A stretch of 64,000 nucleotides of DNA, taken from NCBI RefSeq assembly GCF_051175315.1, contig NZ_CP195100.1, positions 4,278,001 through 4,342,000 on the forward strand. Reading direction: 5' to 3'. A program made the position numbers and the translations under genes. Origin of the DNA: Tundrisphaera sp051175315. Its GTDB lineage: Bacteria > Planctomycetota > Planctomycetia > Isosphaerales > Isosphaeraceae. Positions 55,941 to 63,952 of this stretch are shown piece by piece (positions within the stretch are counted from its first letter, which is position 1; the number at the start of each line of letters is the position of its first letter). The notes beneath the pieces are model-generated. The model was not told where the DNA came from. It made no database searches and saw nothing but the letters and a program-made list of their open reading frames with translations.

Positions 55941-56188
55941 GATCCGGTCGCTTCGGTGTCGGGCTTGAGGAGGGATGGGTCGAGTTCCAGCAGATCGCGT
56001 GCCAGCCGGTCCAGCGCCGGGCGATCCCAGGCGGCGACGGCGTCCTTCCAGCGGTCCCAGAACGGCTCGCGGCCCAGCCCGGTCAGCTCGCTGAGCCGGC
56101 CGAGGTTGTAGCCGAGCTGGAGCAGGGACCGGCGGTCGTCGCGGCCCTCGGCCACGATGGCCCGGATCTTGTCGATGCAGTGGTTCAT
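55937..56188 (-). CDS. conserved hypothetical small protein
   Basis: 83 aa from ATG 56188. Highly charged and helical: DKIRAIVAEGRDDRRSLLQL, then LGRLSELTGLGREPFWDRWK and LARDLLELDPSLLKPDTEAT. No signal peptide or cysteine motif. It sits between holA (23 bp gap) and the CDF transporter (4-bp overlap), on the same strand, so it is probably in an operon with both. No family was recognised; it could be a small regulatory or chaperone-like protein, which cannot be tested from sequence. Confidence 0.7.
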   Translation of the reverse strand: MNHCIDKIRAIVAEGRDDRRSLLQLGYNLGRLSELTGLGREPFWDRWKDAVAAWDRPALDRLARDLLELDPSLLKPDTEATGS

Positions 56189-56211
56189 GGTGCGGTGGGT
56201 GGGCCGATCGA

Positions 56212-57213
56212 TCAGTCGCGACGCTTCCGCGCCAGTTCCACGAAGAGGCGTTCCATGACGATCCGGCCGTCGAGCGACGACTCCCCCTTCAGGTCGAGGT
56301 CGGCCTGGAGCAACATCTCCGGGAGTCGCTCGACGCGGTCGGGTCCGAGGTGGGCGTGCTGCTGGCGGGCTTTCTCGACGCCGTAGTGGTTGATCTCGGC
56401 GATCCGGCAGGCTTCCTTGTGGTCGAGCCGGGCCCGCCGCAACCGCCCGGCGTGGTGGAGCTTGAGCAGGGGATATCCGAAGCCGGCCAGGAGCTTGACC
56501 GGATGCTCGCCCGAGGCCATCAGGCGATCGAGGTCGGCGAGGGCCTCGCCGCCGTGCCCGACGGTCGCCTCCTCCAGGGTCCGCCAGACCGTCTCGACCC
56601 GCCCGGCGCCCACCATCCGGGCCACATCCTGGCGGCCGATGCTCGCCCGTTCGCCGACGTAGACGGCCAGCTTCTCGACCTCCATCGCCAGGAGGCCGAT
56701 CTCGGGGCCGACGAGGTCGACCAGGAGCTGCGCCGCGTCGTTGTCGAGCCGGACGCCGACGTGGGCCTTGGCGTGCTGGACCAGCCAGGCCGGCAACTCG
56801 GCCTCCTTGGGCGTCTTGCACTCGATCGAGGCCCCGACCTTGTCGACCAGCTTGGCCAGCCGGGTGGAGCCGGGCCAGGTCTTGGCCGAGAGGATCAGGA
56901 CGCCGGAGGTCGCCGGCTTCTCGGCGTAGGACTCCAGCTCCTTGCGGTGGGCGGTCACGAACGGGTCGGCGTTGTCGACCACGGCCACCCGGCACTTGGC
57001 CAGGAACGGGAGGGTCCGGACCTCGTCCAGGACGGCGGCCAGCCCGGCCTGCTCGCCAGCGAACCGGGCCACGGCCATGTCGTCGCCGTCCACGGCCTTG
57101 CGGATAATCGCCTTGATCGACTCGTCGCGCAGGTAGGCATCGTCGCCCGACAGGGCGTAGATCGGCTTCAGTGCCCCGCGCGCGGCCGTCTTGATGAACT
57201 CGAAGGCATGCAT
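56212..57213 (-). CDS. holA: DNA polymerase III delta subunit
   Basis: 333 aa. The delta subunit opens the sliding clamp within the clamp-loader complex. Family features: the N-terminal PIYALSGDDAYLRDESIKAI segment, TLPFLAKCRVAVVDNADPF (a conserved VVV/D block), the central KLVDKVGASIECKTPKE, and the C-terminal LAGFGYPLLKLHHAGRLRRA and RIVMERLFVELARKR. An ATG at 57213 gives MHAFEFIKTAARG; GTG starts at 57249/57243 would add an atypical leader. Low conservation is usual for HolA, but the order of motifs is right. First gene of an operon with the 83-aa protein and the CDF transporter. Confidence 0.88.
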   Translation of the reverse strand: MHAFEFIKTAARGALKPIYALSGDDAYLRDESIKAIIRKAVDGDDMAVARFAGEQAGLAAVLDEVRTLPFLAKCRVAVVDNADPFVTAHRKELESYAEKPATSGVLILSAKTWPGSTRLAKLVDKVGASIECKTPKEAELPAWLVQHAKAHVGVRLDNDAAQLLVDLVGPEIGLLAMEVEKLAVYVGERASIGRQDVARMVGAGRVETVWRTLEEATVGHGGEALADLDRLMASGEHPVKLLAGFGYPLLKLHHAGRLRRARLDHKEACRIAEINHYGVEKARQQHAHLGPDRVERLPEMLLQADLDLKGESSLDGRIVMERLFVELARKRRD

Positions 57214-57312
57214 GCTTGCGGGCCCCAGGTCGCCTTGCCCCACGTCCACCGGAACATTTTAGCACGTGGGGCGGGGCGGGGGCGAGGAACTCGGCCCGAT
57301 CGGCAAACTCGT

Positions 57313-58497
57313 TCAGCCGGGCGGCGGACCCCCCGGCGTCCACTCGGCGGCGATCCCGGCGGGGTAGGGGGGCGGCTCGATGCCCAGGCGGGCCTGGAGG
57401 ACGCGGGCGATCCGCTCCGAGGCGTGGCCATCCCCATAAGGATTGATGGCGGTGGCGAACTTCCGGTAGAGGTCGGGGCGGTCGGCCAGGGCCCGGACGG
57501 CGGCGACGATCGCATCGCGGTGGGGCCCGACCAGCTGGACGGTCCCGGCGGCGACCGCCTCGGGGCGCTCGGTCTCGTCGCGGAGCACGAGCACCGGCTT
57601 GCCCAGGGAGGGGCCTTCCTCCTGCACCCCGCCGGAATCGGTGAGGATCGCGAATGACGCCCGCATCAGGGCCACGAAGGCGGGATAGCCGACCGGGTCG
57701 ATCAGGTGGACTCGGGGGTGGCCCCGCAGAGCGTCCACCACGATCGACCGCACCGAGGGGTTGGGGTGGACCGGGAAGACCACGCCGAGGCCGGGATCGC
57801 CGTCCACGATCGCGCGGATCGCGTCGCAGATCTCGCGCAGGGGCGCCCCGAAGTTCTCGCGGCGATGGGCCGTGACCAGCAGGAAGCGATCGGTGGCCGG
57901 GGCGATCGGCAGGGGCACCGATCGGTCGGCGATCCAGCGGAGGGAGTCGATCCCGGTATTGCCCGTGACGTGGACGGTCGCCGGGTCGATCCCCTCGCGG
58001 AGCAGGTTGGCGCGGGCCTGGGGGGTGGGGGCGAAATGCAGCTCGGCCAGGTGCCCGGCCAGGACCCGGTTCTTCTCCTCCGGGAACGGCCGATAGGGTT
58101 GGCCGGTCCGGAGCCCGGCCTCGACGTGGCCGAACGGGACCTGCCGGTAGTAGCAGGCCAGGGCCGAGGCCAGGACGGTGGTGGTGTCCCCCTGGGCCAG
58201 GACGAACTCGGGCCGCTCGGCCTCCAGGACCCCGTCGAGGGCCTCCAGGGCCCGCCCCGCGGCCTGGGCCAGCGTCTGCCCCGGGCGCATCAGCCCGAGG
58301 TCGCGATCCGAGGCGATGCCGAAGTCATCCAGGGCCCGGTCCAGCAACTCGCGGTGCTGCCCGGTCGTCACCACCCGGACGCGCAGGCCCTCGGCCCGGC
58401 GGAGCCGAAGCACCACCGGGGCCATCTTCACCGCCTCGGGCCGGGTGCCCACTACGCACAGGACGAGATGACCATCGGATCCCGCGTCGTCCCCCAT
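57313..58497 (-). CDS. wecB: UDP-N-acetylglucosamine 2-epimerase (non-hydrolysing)
   Basis: 394 aa, the usual length. The enzyme interconverts UDP-GlcNAc and UDP-ManNAc for surface polysaccharides. Family motifs are complete: GTRPEAVKMAPV (residues 17-28), VLAQGDTTT, GHVEAGLRTG with the catalytic His/Glu, VTGNTGIDSL, LVTAHRRENFG, and SFAILTDSGGVQEEGP followed by VLVLRDETERPEA. It lies 99 bp before holA on the same strand. No other polysaccharide genes adjoin it, so the pathway cannot be placed. It may supply surface glycan precursors in common with the exopolysaccharide-linked PEP-CTERM proteins. Confidence 0.94.
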   Translation of the reverse strand: MGDDAGSDGHLVLCVVGTRPEAVKMAPVVLRLRRAEGLRVRVVTTGQHRELLDRALDDFGIASDRDLGLMRPGQTLAQAAGRALEALDGVLEAERPEFVLAQGDTTTVLASALACYYRQVPFGHVEAGLRTGQPYRPFPEEKNRVLAGHLAELHFAPTPQARANLLREGIDPATVHVTGNTGIDSLRWIADRSVPLPIAPATDRFLLVTAHRRENFGAPLREICDAIRAIVDGDPGLGVVFPVHPNPSVRSIVVDALRGHPRVHLIDPVGYPAFVALMRASFAILTDSGGVQEEGPSLGKPVLVLRDETERPEAVAAGTVQLVGPHRDAIVAAVRALADRPDLYRKFATAINPYGDGHASERIARVLQARLGIEPPPYPAGIAAEWTPGGPPPG

Positions 58498-58646
58498 CGG
58501 CCCACACTCTCCCGGACCCCGCCCCCGCCGGATGCGCGATGCCCTCGCGCACGCCCCGGCGGGCTCGACCGAGTATGGCCGCGTCCCACGGTTCGTTCAA
58601 TCGCCGGTCGGGGGAATCGGCCGAGAATCGCCCGCCGTTCGGCCCT

Positions 58647-59225
58647 TCATCGCCGAGGGCCGGGGCGTGCCGGGCTCGGCGGCGTCTCGGGCTCGGGCTC
58701 GTCGCGCCCCGGGGGCGCCGCCGGGGTCGGGATGATCCGGAACGGGAGGACCTGCGAGGCCGACGCCCCCGGGCGCAAGGCGTCGCGGAGGAGGATCGTC
58801 AGCTCGTATTCGCCGGGGGGCAGCCCCTTCAGGCCGACGTGGTTGACCAGGTACACCCGGTACGGCGGGTCGTCGCTTTTGGCCTCGTACTCCAGGATGT
58901 TGACCTTCTTGGAGACGACCTTCTTCTCCCCCTTGCGGCGGATCTCCCCATCCTGGGAGAAGCGGGCGACGTGCTGCTTCCCCTTCCGCTCGATCTTGTA
59001 GCCGATCGGGCGGTAGTAGACCTGGAGCTTCTCGTCGGCGGTGACGGCCGCGTCGGGGAGCGGCTCGAACAGCTCGTATCCTTCGATCTTGCGGCAGGCC
59101 ACCGCCGGAGACATCGAGAGGGGAGGCTCCGCGCCCGGTCGCGGATGCTCCGCCGGGGCGTCCTGCCAGGCCATCGGATGCAGGGCGAAGGCCAGGGCGG
59201 CGAGGTGGATCGTCCCGATCGGCAT
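58647..59225 (-). CDS. secreted hypothetical protein
   Basis: 192 aa. ATG 59225 has GGGAG 9 nt upstream. A signal peptide is followed by a Pro/Glu-rich spacer and a conserved-looking domain: GYELFEPLPDAAVTADEKLQ, then VYYRPIGYKIERKGKQHVAR, with a final VYLVNHVGLKGLPPGEYELT strand block. The domain repeats beta strands with Lys-rich loops and ends in a Pro/Glu tail. Similar short secreted proteins of this kind occur in planctomycetes without known function. It is monocistronic on the minus strand between wecB and the PEP-CTERM gene. Confidence 0.72.
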   Translation of the reverse strand: MPIGTIHLAALAFALHPMAWQDAPAEHPRPGAEPPLSMSPAVACRKIEGYELFEPLPDAAVTADEKLQVYYRPIGYKIERKGKQHVARFSQDGEIRRKGEKKVVSKKVNILEYEAKSDDPPYRVYLVNHVGLKGLPPGEYELTILLRDALRPGASASQVLPFRIIPTPAAPPGRDEPEPETPPSPARPGPRR

Positions 59226-59483
59226 CGCTGGGGCTCCCGGTTGGCATCGCGGTCGTGTGGAACGCCGACCATCGACCGTAATCCGGCGCCGGGACCGCGG
59301 CAAGCCCCCATGCAGGAGGGCCACGGAGTCCGGCGGGCGACCTTGCGGGTTGGCGAAACAGCGGGAGAGACGGGCGAAGGATCGGGCTGGCGAGACTTGC
59401 CGGGAGATCGGGCGTGTGCCGCGATGGGGAGGAGGCTTCTCCCAAATGATCGATGCGCCGGCCGGCGATCGGGCCGAAAAAGA

Positions 59484-59514
59484 AAGCGGCGACCCAAAGT
59501 CTGGGCCGCCGCTT
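59484..59514 (-). terminator. intrinsic terminator after PEP-CTERM gene
   Basis: A 13-bp near-perfect stem (AAGCGGCGACCCA / TGGGCCGCCGCTT) with a 5-nt loop, 42 nt past the stop of the minus-strand gene. On the minus strand it is followed by TTCTTTTTCGG, a good T-rich tail. Confidence 0.85.
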
Positions 59515-59555
59515 CGCGCATGGAACATGCTATGGATCGGCTCAAGGCCGGATCA

Positions 59556-60467
59556 TCAGACCGAGGCGACCGGGCGGATGCGGCGGCGTACGCGCCAGGC
59601 CGCCCCGCCGATCATGATGCCCCAGCCCAGCAGGGTGGCGGGCTCGGGCACCTGCGGCGGCAGGACCGGGACGTACGGGGTGATGGGCGGGACGACGATC
59701 GTCTGCGGCTGGTTCGGCGGGGGCGTGATGAAGGTGCTGGGGATCGTGCTCTTGCCGATCGTGATGACCGTCCCCGTGCCGGTGTAGGCCTCGACGTAGA
59801 ACCCCTTCTCCAGGGCCTTGAGCCCGGGGATCTTGCTGAAATTCTTGATCGTGAACTCGAAGTCGGGGTGCTCGGCCGACGGGTTGAAGGCCAGGTCGCC
59901 GGTGTTGGCGACCAGGTTCGTCCCGAACTTGGCGCCCAGGGCGCCCACGCCGTTCGGGTTGTAGGTGGCGACCTTGAACCCGTTGATCGTGGCGGGCTGG
60001 CCGTTGGCGTTGAGGATCGGGTTGGACTTGTCCACCGGGATGCCCGCGATGACGACCGGCGTCCCCGCCCCGGTGCCCGTGGCGCTCACCGGCGCAAAGG
60101 CGACCGAGATCGACTTACCGCCGCCGATATTCGGGGGATTGTACAGGCCCGGGGTCGCGCCGCCCTTGCCGTCGACGTCGCCCGCGATGCCGTAGTAATT
60201 GATGCCGACGGACAGCGTATCCGTCTTCGCGTCGTAGCTAAGGCGAAGGTCCTTCATCGTGAAGCCGTCGACGCCGTCGAAGTTGGCCGGGCGGGCCACG
60301 CTGTCGTAGGCACGGCCCGGGACGACGGTCACGGACTTCGAGTTGGCCGGCATGTCCTTCTCAACATCGCCGGTCGCGAACTTGATCGCCTCGGCCGAGG
60401 CGGTGGTCCCGGCACCCAGGAGGGCCAGGGCCGCCAGTGCCAGGCGGATATTACTGCACCGAACCAT
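59556..60467 (-). CDS. PEP-CTERM protein, relative of the divergent surface protein
   Basis: 303 aa. ATG 60467 follows AAGGAG by 7 nt, a strong ribosome site. Signal peptide to about residue 25 (GAGTTASA). The body shows MKDLRLSYDAKTDTLSVGIN, GIAGDVDGKGG and, later, HPDFEFTIKNFSKIPGL, all of which have counterparts in the protein encoded on the opposite strand at 60740-62350. The C-terminus is a PEP-CTERM signal: QVPEPATLLGWGIMIGGAAW followed by RVRRR. A proline-rich stretch (TPPPNQPQ, VLPPQVPEP) links body and anchor. Exosortase-processed surface attachment is expected from the signal. Function unknown. Confidence 0.85.
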   Translation of the reverse strand: MVRCSNIRLALAALALLGAGTTASAEAIKFATGDVEKDMPANSKSVTVVPGRAYDSVARPANFDGVDGFTMKDLRLSYDAKTDTLSVGINYYGIAGDVDGKGGATPGLYNPPNIGGGKSISVAFAPVSATGTGAGTPVVIAGIPVDKSNPILNANGQPATINGFKVATYNPNGVGALGAKFGTNLVANTGDLAFNPSAEHPDFEFTIKNFSKIPGLKALEKGFYVEAYTGTGTVITIGKSTIPSTFITPPPNQPQTIVVPPITPYVPVLPPQVPEPATLLGWGIMIGGAAWRVRRRIRPVASV

Positions 60468-60739
60468 AACGAGACTCCTTCCGCGTTAGGGCTGTCGTCC
60501 CCGTCGGTTCGCCGCCTGCCAGGGGCATGCGGCGAGGGGGGGGCGAGTCCATCATTCCTCCAGCCCAGTTCATCTTCGTCTTGGGCCGGTCAACTCGCCA
60601 GGCCGATGTCCGGCCTGGCTCCGCTCCATATCCGCGTCGCTCCGGTCGTCGGCGGTGTCGCCGCCTCGGACCCGGCTCTCTCACCCCACCCGGAACGGCC
60701 CATTCACACGGCCCGTTTTCAGGAAAGGACTTAGGCGCG
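60468..60739. promoter_or_regulatory. divergent promoter region of two paralogous surface-protein genes
   Basis: 272 bp shared by the PEP-CTERM gene and the surface protein at 60740. No consensus hexamers with good spacing were found. Shared control is expected from the arrangement only. Confidence 0.45.
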
Positions 60740-62350
60740 ATGTCGTTCCTCAAGAAGATTTCCGATGCCGTTCTTTCATGGCGGCGACGTCGTGTCGATC
60801 AGCCGTCCCGGCGACGGGCCAACGTGGCGATGGAGCAACTCGATCATCGTCAGCTCCTTGCCGTCAACTTCACCGGAAACGTTCTGATCGATTTCCCCGC
60901 CAACCGGAACCCAGGCGTCGTTGTTCTCCCAGATAACCCAAACGTATTCCACCCGACCTTCCCGGACAACAATTTGCTCAGGGACCAGATTTTGGTCTCG
61001 GGCTTCGACATCAATGGCATCCGGGTCACCTACGACTCGACCGATGACACGCTGAACATTGGCATCCAACAGCCGGACAATCAGCGCGGCACCGGGCAGA
61101 TGGTCATTGCCGGTGACGCAGACAATAACGGTAATTCCGGAACTGTCAACCCGATCATCTCCGACGGCCAGGGCGGGGGGATCGAGCCGAGCTTCCAGGA
61201 CCCCGCCGACCTCGGCCAGTCCGAGAGCATGGCCGCGTTCATCGACCTGAACAACGACGGCATCGCCGACGTGATCGCGGGCTTCCCGCAGGCCGCGGTC
61301 AGCAACACCGGCCCCAAGCCGTACCAGGTGGCCACGGCCATCCAGGAGGACCCCAACCCGCTGGTCAAGCAGCGGATCGGCTTTGGCGCCCAGCTGCCGC
61401 AGTACACCGGCAACGTCTACCTGGTGAACGACCCGGCGCATCCCAACCTGGAGATGCAGATCACCAACTTCTCGCTGCTCTACCAGCAGTTCACCGGCCA
61501 GGTGCTCGGGCCGAACTCGGCCGTGAGCATCGGTGCCGAGGGGCTGTCGGACCAGAACATCGGGGTCAATGACGCCTACTTCCCACCGCAGCTGGTGCGG
61601 ATCCCGGATGCCACGCCGCCGCCGCCGGTGCCGCCGCCGCCGGTCGTCTGCCCGCCGGTGTCGCCGCCGATCTACGTCAACCCGCACCAGAACAACCACA
61701 TCAACACCGCGCACAACTCGGCGATCCGGGTGACGGTGATCGGCACGTCGGGCTTCGACACCCAGAACATCGACCTGTCGACCGTCCGGTTCGGCAGCGC
61801 CGACGACGTGGAGACCAACGGGGCGACCCCGATCCTGTCGTTCGAGAACAACATCAATCGGGACGAGTTCCCCGACCAGACGTTCGTCTTCAACGGCCTC
61901 GACGTCCAGATCCCCCCCGGGGTCCAGCAGGGCGTCCTGATCGGCTCCCTGAATGACGGCACGACCTTCCGCAGCTCGGTGCGGGTCTTCAACCGCGACG
62001 ACTCGTTCTACAGCGACCGGCAGCTCGCCGCCCGCGACGCCAAGTTCTCCCGGCTGGAGCAGGCCGGCATCCCGCTGACCCCGGTGATCCCGGCCGCCGC
62101 CCGCCGTCGGGCCAACACCGGCGCCGTGATCGACCTGGTCGATCCGCTGACCCGCCGGGTCTCGCAGAGGCTGCCGGGCGCCAACGGCGCGGTCGCCGAG
62201 GCCCCCTCGCGAGCCGGGGGCGGGGACGGCACGGCCCGCAAGGTCTCGCTGGCCCGGAAGAACGTCCACGCCAGCAAGGTCGTCAAGGCGGGCAAGGCCG
62301 CCCCGGGCCGGGGGGCCGCGAGCTTCCAGGTCATCGGCGGAGGCTCCTGA
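60740..62350 (+). CDS. planctomycete surface protein with LExRxLLA-type N-terminal motif
   Basis: 536 aa. ATG 60740 is preceded by GGAAAGGAC. There is no classical signal peptide; instead a basic N-terminus (RRRRVDQPSRRR) leads to MEQLDHRQLLAVNFTG, which is the LEPR/LExRxLLA-type motif that marks extracellular proteins of planctomycetes. Residues about 40-290 resemble the PEP-CTERM neighbour: GIRVTYDSTDDTLNIGIQ, GDADNNGNSGT, HPNLEMQITNFSLLYQQ. Calcium-binding-like Asp/Asn loops are present (DLNNDGIADV). A proline-rich TPPPPVPPPPVV linker (about 295-310) separates a second region with a VRVTVIGTSGF strand, and the C-terminus is Lys/Ala-rich without a sorting signal. Likely an extracellular matrix or surface protein. 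Confidence 0.8.
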   Translation: MSFLKKISDAVLSWRRRRVDQPSRRRANVAMEQLDHRQLLAVNFTGNVLIDFPANRNPGVVVLPDNPNVFHPTFPDNNLLRDQILVSGFDINGIRVTYDSTDDTLNIGIQQPDNQRGTGQMVIAGDADNNGNSGTVNPIISDGQGGGIEPSFQDPADLGQSESMAAFIDLNNDGIADVIAGFPQAAVSNTGPKPYQVATAIQEDPNPLVKQRIGFGAQLPQYTGNVYLVNDPAHPNLEMQITNFSLLYQQFTGQVLGPNSAVSIGAEGLSDQNIGVNDAYFPPQLVRIPDATPPPPVPPPPVVCPPVSPPIYVNPHQNNHINTAHNSAIRVTVIGTSGFDTQNIDLSTVRFGSADDVETNGATPILSFENNINRDEFPDQTFVFNGLDVQIPPGVQQGVLIGSLNDGTTFRSSVRVFNRDDSFYSDRQLAARDAKFSRLEQAGIPLTPVIPAAARRRANTGAVIDLVDPLTRRVSQRLPGANGAVAEAPSRAGGGDGTARKVSLARKNVHASKVVKAGKAAPGRGAASFQVIGGGS

Positions 62351-62390
62351 CCTCCGGCCGCCCGACCGGGCGGAACGGCATCGCGGACGT

Positions 62391-62440
62391 CCGGCCGGGG
62401 CGGATGGGGGAGATTTCCCCCGCCCGCCCCGGCCGGTTTT
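62391..62440 (+). terminator. intrinsic terminator after the surface-protein gene
   Basis: Outer stem CCGGCCGGGGCGG (62391-62403) with CGCCCGCCCCGGCCGG (62421-62436), inner stem GGGGGA/TCCCCC, then TTTT at 62437-62440. It lies 40 nt past the stop codon. Confidence 0.85.
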
Positions 62441-62481
62441 GCGGATGACCGGGAGGCCCCCGGGCGGGTAAAGTGGCCCTC

Positions 62482-62940
62482 ATGGACGACCCCTCGCAAT
62501 CACCGCCCGGCGACGGCACGACCCTGGTCGTCACCGACACCCTGTCGATCCCCCGCGACGAGTTCCGGTTCGAGTTCGCCCGCTCCGGCGGCCCCGGCGG
62601 GCAGAACGTGAACAAGGTCAACTCCAAGGCGGTGCTGCGCTGGACCCCATCGGCCAGCCCGAGCCTGCCCCCGGCGGTCCGGGATCGCCTGCTCCGCGCG
62701 GTGGCCCCCCGGCTGACCAAGGAAGGGGAGCTGCTGGTCGCGTCGCAGCTCACCCGCGACCAGGGCCGCAACGTCGAGGATTGCCTCGACAAGCTCCGCC
62801 TGATCGTGCTGGCCGCCGCCCGCCCCCCCAAGGCGCGCCGGCCGAGCCGGCCGACCCTGGCGTCGAAGAAGAGGCGGGTCGAGGCCAAGATCCGCCGATC
62901 GACCACCAAGAACCTGCGCCGCAAGCCCGACCACGATTGA
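62482..62940 (+). CDS. arfB: ArfB/YaeJ-type peptidyl-tRNA hydrolase (release-factor-like)
   Basis: 152 aa. ArfB rescues ribosomes stalled on mRNA without stop codon by hydrolysing peptidyl-tRNA. The catalytic GGQ lies in SGGPGGQNVNKVNSKA, followed by VASQLTRDQGRNVEDCLDKL; the C-terminus is the required basic tail (KARRPSRPTLASKKRRVEAK and KNLRRKPDHD) that enters the mRNA channel. Its presence of both features argues for ArfB over a PrfH-like protein. ATG 62482 is chosen; a GTG at 62473 gives three more residues. It is followed by the small protein at 62984 after 43 bp. Confidence 0.93.
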   Translation: MDDPSQSPPGDGTTLVVTDTLSIPRDEFRFEFARSGGPGGQNVNKVNSKAVLRWTPSASPSLPPAVRDRLLRAVAPRLTKEGELLVASQLTRDQGRNVEDCLDKLRLIVLAAARPPKARRPSRPTLASKKRRVEAKIRRSTTKNLRRKPDHD

Positions 62941-62983
62941 TCCCGCGGCCGAACCCATCCGCCACCCTCCCCGGAGCCGACCG

Positions 62984-63247
62984 TTGGCCAACCACACGCC
63001 CTACCAGCAGAAGATCATCAAGCGGTTCTACCAGAACTACGACGCCATCCAGTCCCAGAGGCTCGCGGAGCTGGTCGGGGAGCTGTACCTGGCCGAGGGC
63101 AAGAAGCGCGACAAGCTCTGGGCCCGGGCCGCTGAGATGCTCACCAAGCTCGAATTCCCCGCCTCGCGGATCGAGCACCTGATGCTCAAGCGCGAGCCCG
63201 CCCTGCTCGCCGAGGTGATGAAGGAACTGGAAGGCAAGCAGGCCTGA
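62984..63247 (+). CDS. conserved small hypothetical protein
   Basis: 87 aa from a TTG start with GGAG 7 nt upstream. Helical and charged: YQQKIIKRFYQNYDAIQSQR, then LVGELYLAEGKKRDKLWARA and a final RIEHLMLKREPALLAEVMKE. It resembles small planctomycete proteins with an IIKRFYQNYD-type start of unknown function. No membrane or signal segment. It is 43 bp downstream of arfB on the same strand and may share its transcript. Confidence 0.75.
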   Translation: MANHTPYQQKIIKRFYQNYDAIQSQRLAELVGELYLAEGKKRDKLWARAAEMLTKLEFPASRIEHLMLKREPALLAEVMKELEGKQA

Positions 63248-63360
63248 GCCCGGCCGGGGGGCCGGCCCGCCGATCCGTCTCCATCGCGAACGGATCGATC
63301 GGCGCGGATCGGCCCATTTTGACTCCGAGTTGTCGCGATCCGATCGGTGTCCTAGAGTCC

Positions 63361-63378
63361 TCATGACCCGCGTCATGA
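63361..63378. promoter_or_regulatory. 7-bp inverted repeat upstream of the XRE gene (possible operator)
   Basis: TCATGAC CCGC GTCATGA is a perfect 7-bp dyad with a 4-nt centre at 63361-63378, 28 nt before the ATG of the XRE gene. The position suits autoregulation by the encoded dimeric repressor-type protein. Confidence 0.4.
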
Positions 63379-63406
63379 AATGAAACGTGGACCCACGGAG
63401 GCGCCG

Positions 63407-63850
63407 ATGACTCTGGCTCAACGCGTCAAGGATCAGCGATACGCCAAGGGATGGGGGCCCGACGAGCTCGCCGCCCGCGCCTCGATCTCCCGCACGGCGC
63501 TCTACCAGATCGAGAGCGGGCGCACCGAGCTGCCCCGGGCCGGCACCCTCCGCAGGATCGCCGAGGCGCTGGAGATCCCCACCGACGCCCTGCTCGGCCC
63601 CAAGCTCGGCGTCGGGACGACGGCACCGTGGGCGGGCCCGGCCATGCCCGCCCAGGCCGCCTCGCCGAAGCCGACGGCCGACGCCGAGATGGCCCGGTTC
63701 CACATCGATGGGCCGCCCGTGCCGGCCCGCGACCGCGACCTGGAACGGAAGTTCCACGAACTCCTCGAATCCCCCCTGGGCGAAGGCCTGGCCCGGATCG
63801 TCGAGGAATCCTACCGCATCCTCCCGAGGCCCTCGCGGGCGATCTGGTAA
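63407..63850 (+). CDS. XRE-family transcriptional regulator
   Basis: 147 aa. ATG 63407 has GGAGG 5 nt upstream. A standard helix-turn-helix is at about residues 4-62: LAQRVKDQRYAKGWGPDELA, SISRTALYQIESGRTELPRA and GTLRRIAEALEIPTDALLG. Residues about 65-95 form a Pro/Ala-rich linker, and the rest (KFHELLESPLGEGLARIVEE) is a short helical region that may mediate dimerisation or ligand response. Its target is unknown; a dyad repeat just upstream suggests autoregulation. No stress, toxin-antitoxin or phage genes adjoin it. Confidence 0.85.
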   Translation: MTLAQRVKDQRYAKGWGPDELAARASISRTALYQIESGRTELPRAGTLRRIAEALEIPTDALLGPKLGVGTTAPWAGPAMPAQAASPKPTADAEMARFHIDGPPVPARDRDLERKFHELLESPLGEGLARIVEESYRILPRPSRAIW

Positions 63851-63952
63851 TTCCGGTTATCCCGGCATCCCTGGAATTTTGTTGTAGAATTCCTCGAGTC
63901 GAAGGCAAATCGCGCCGACTAGGCGCCGGCCCTCCCGAATCGAGGATCTTCC

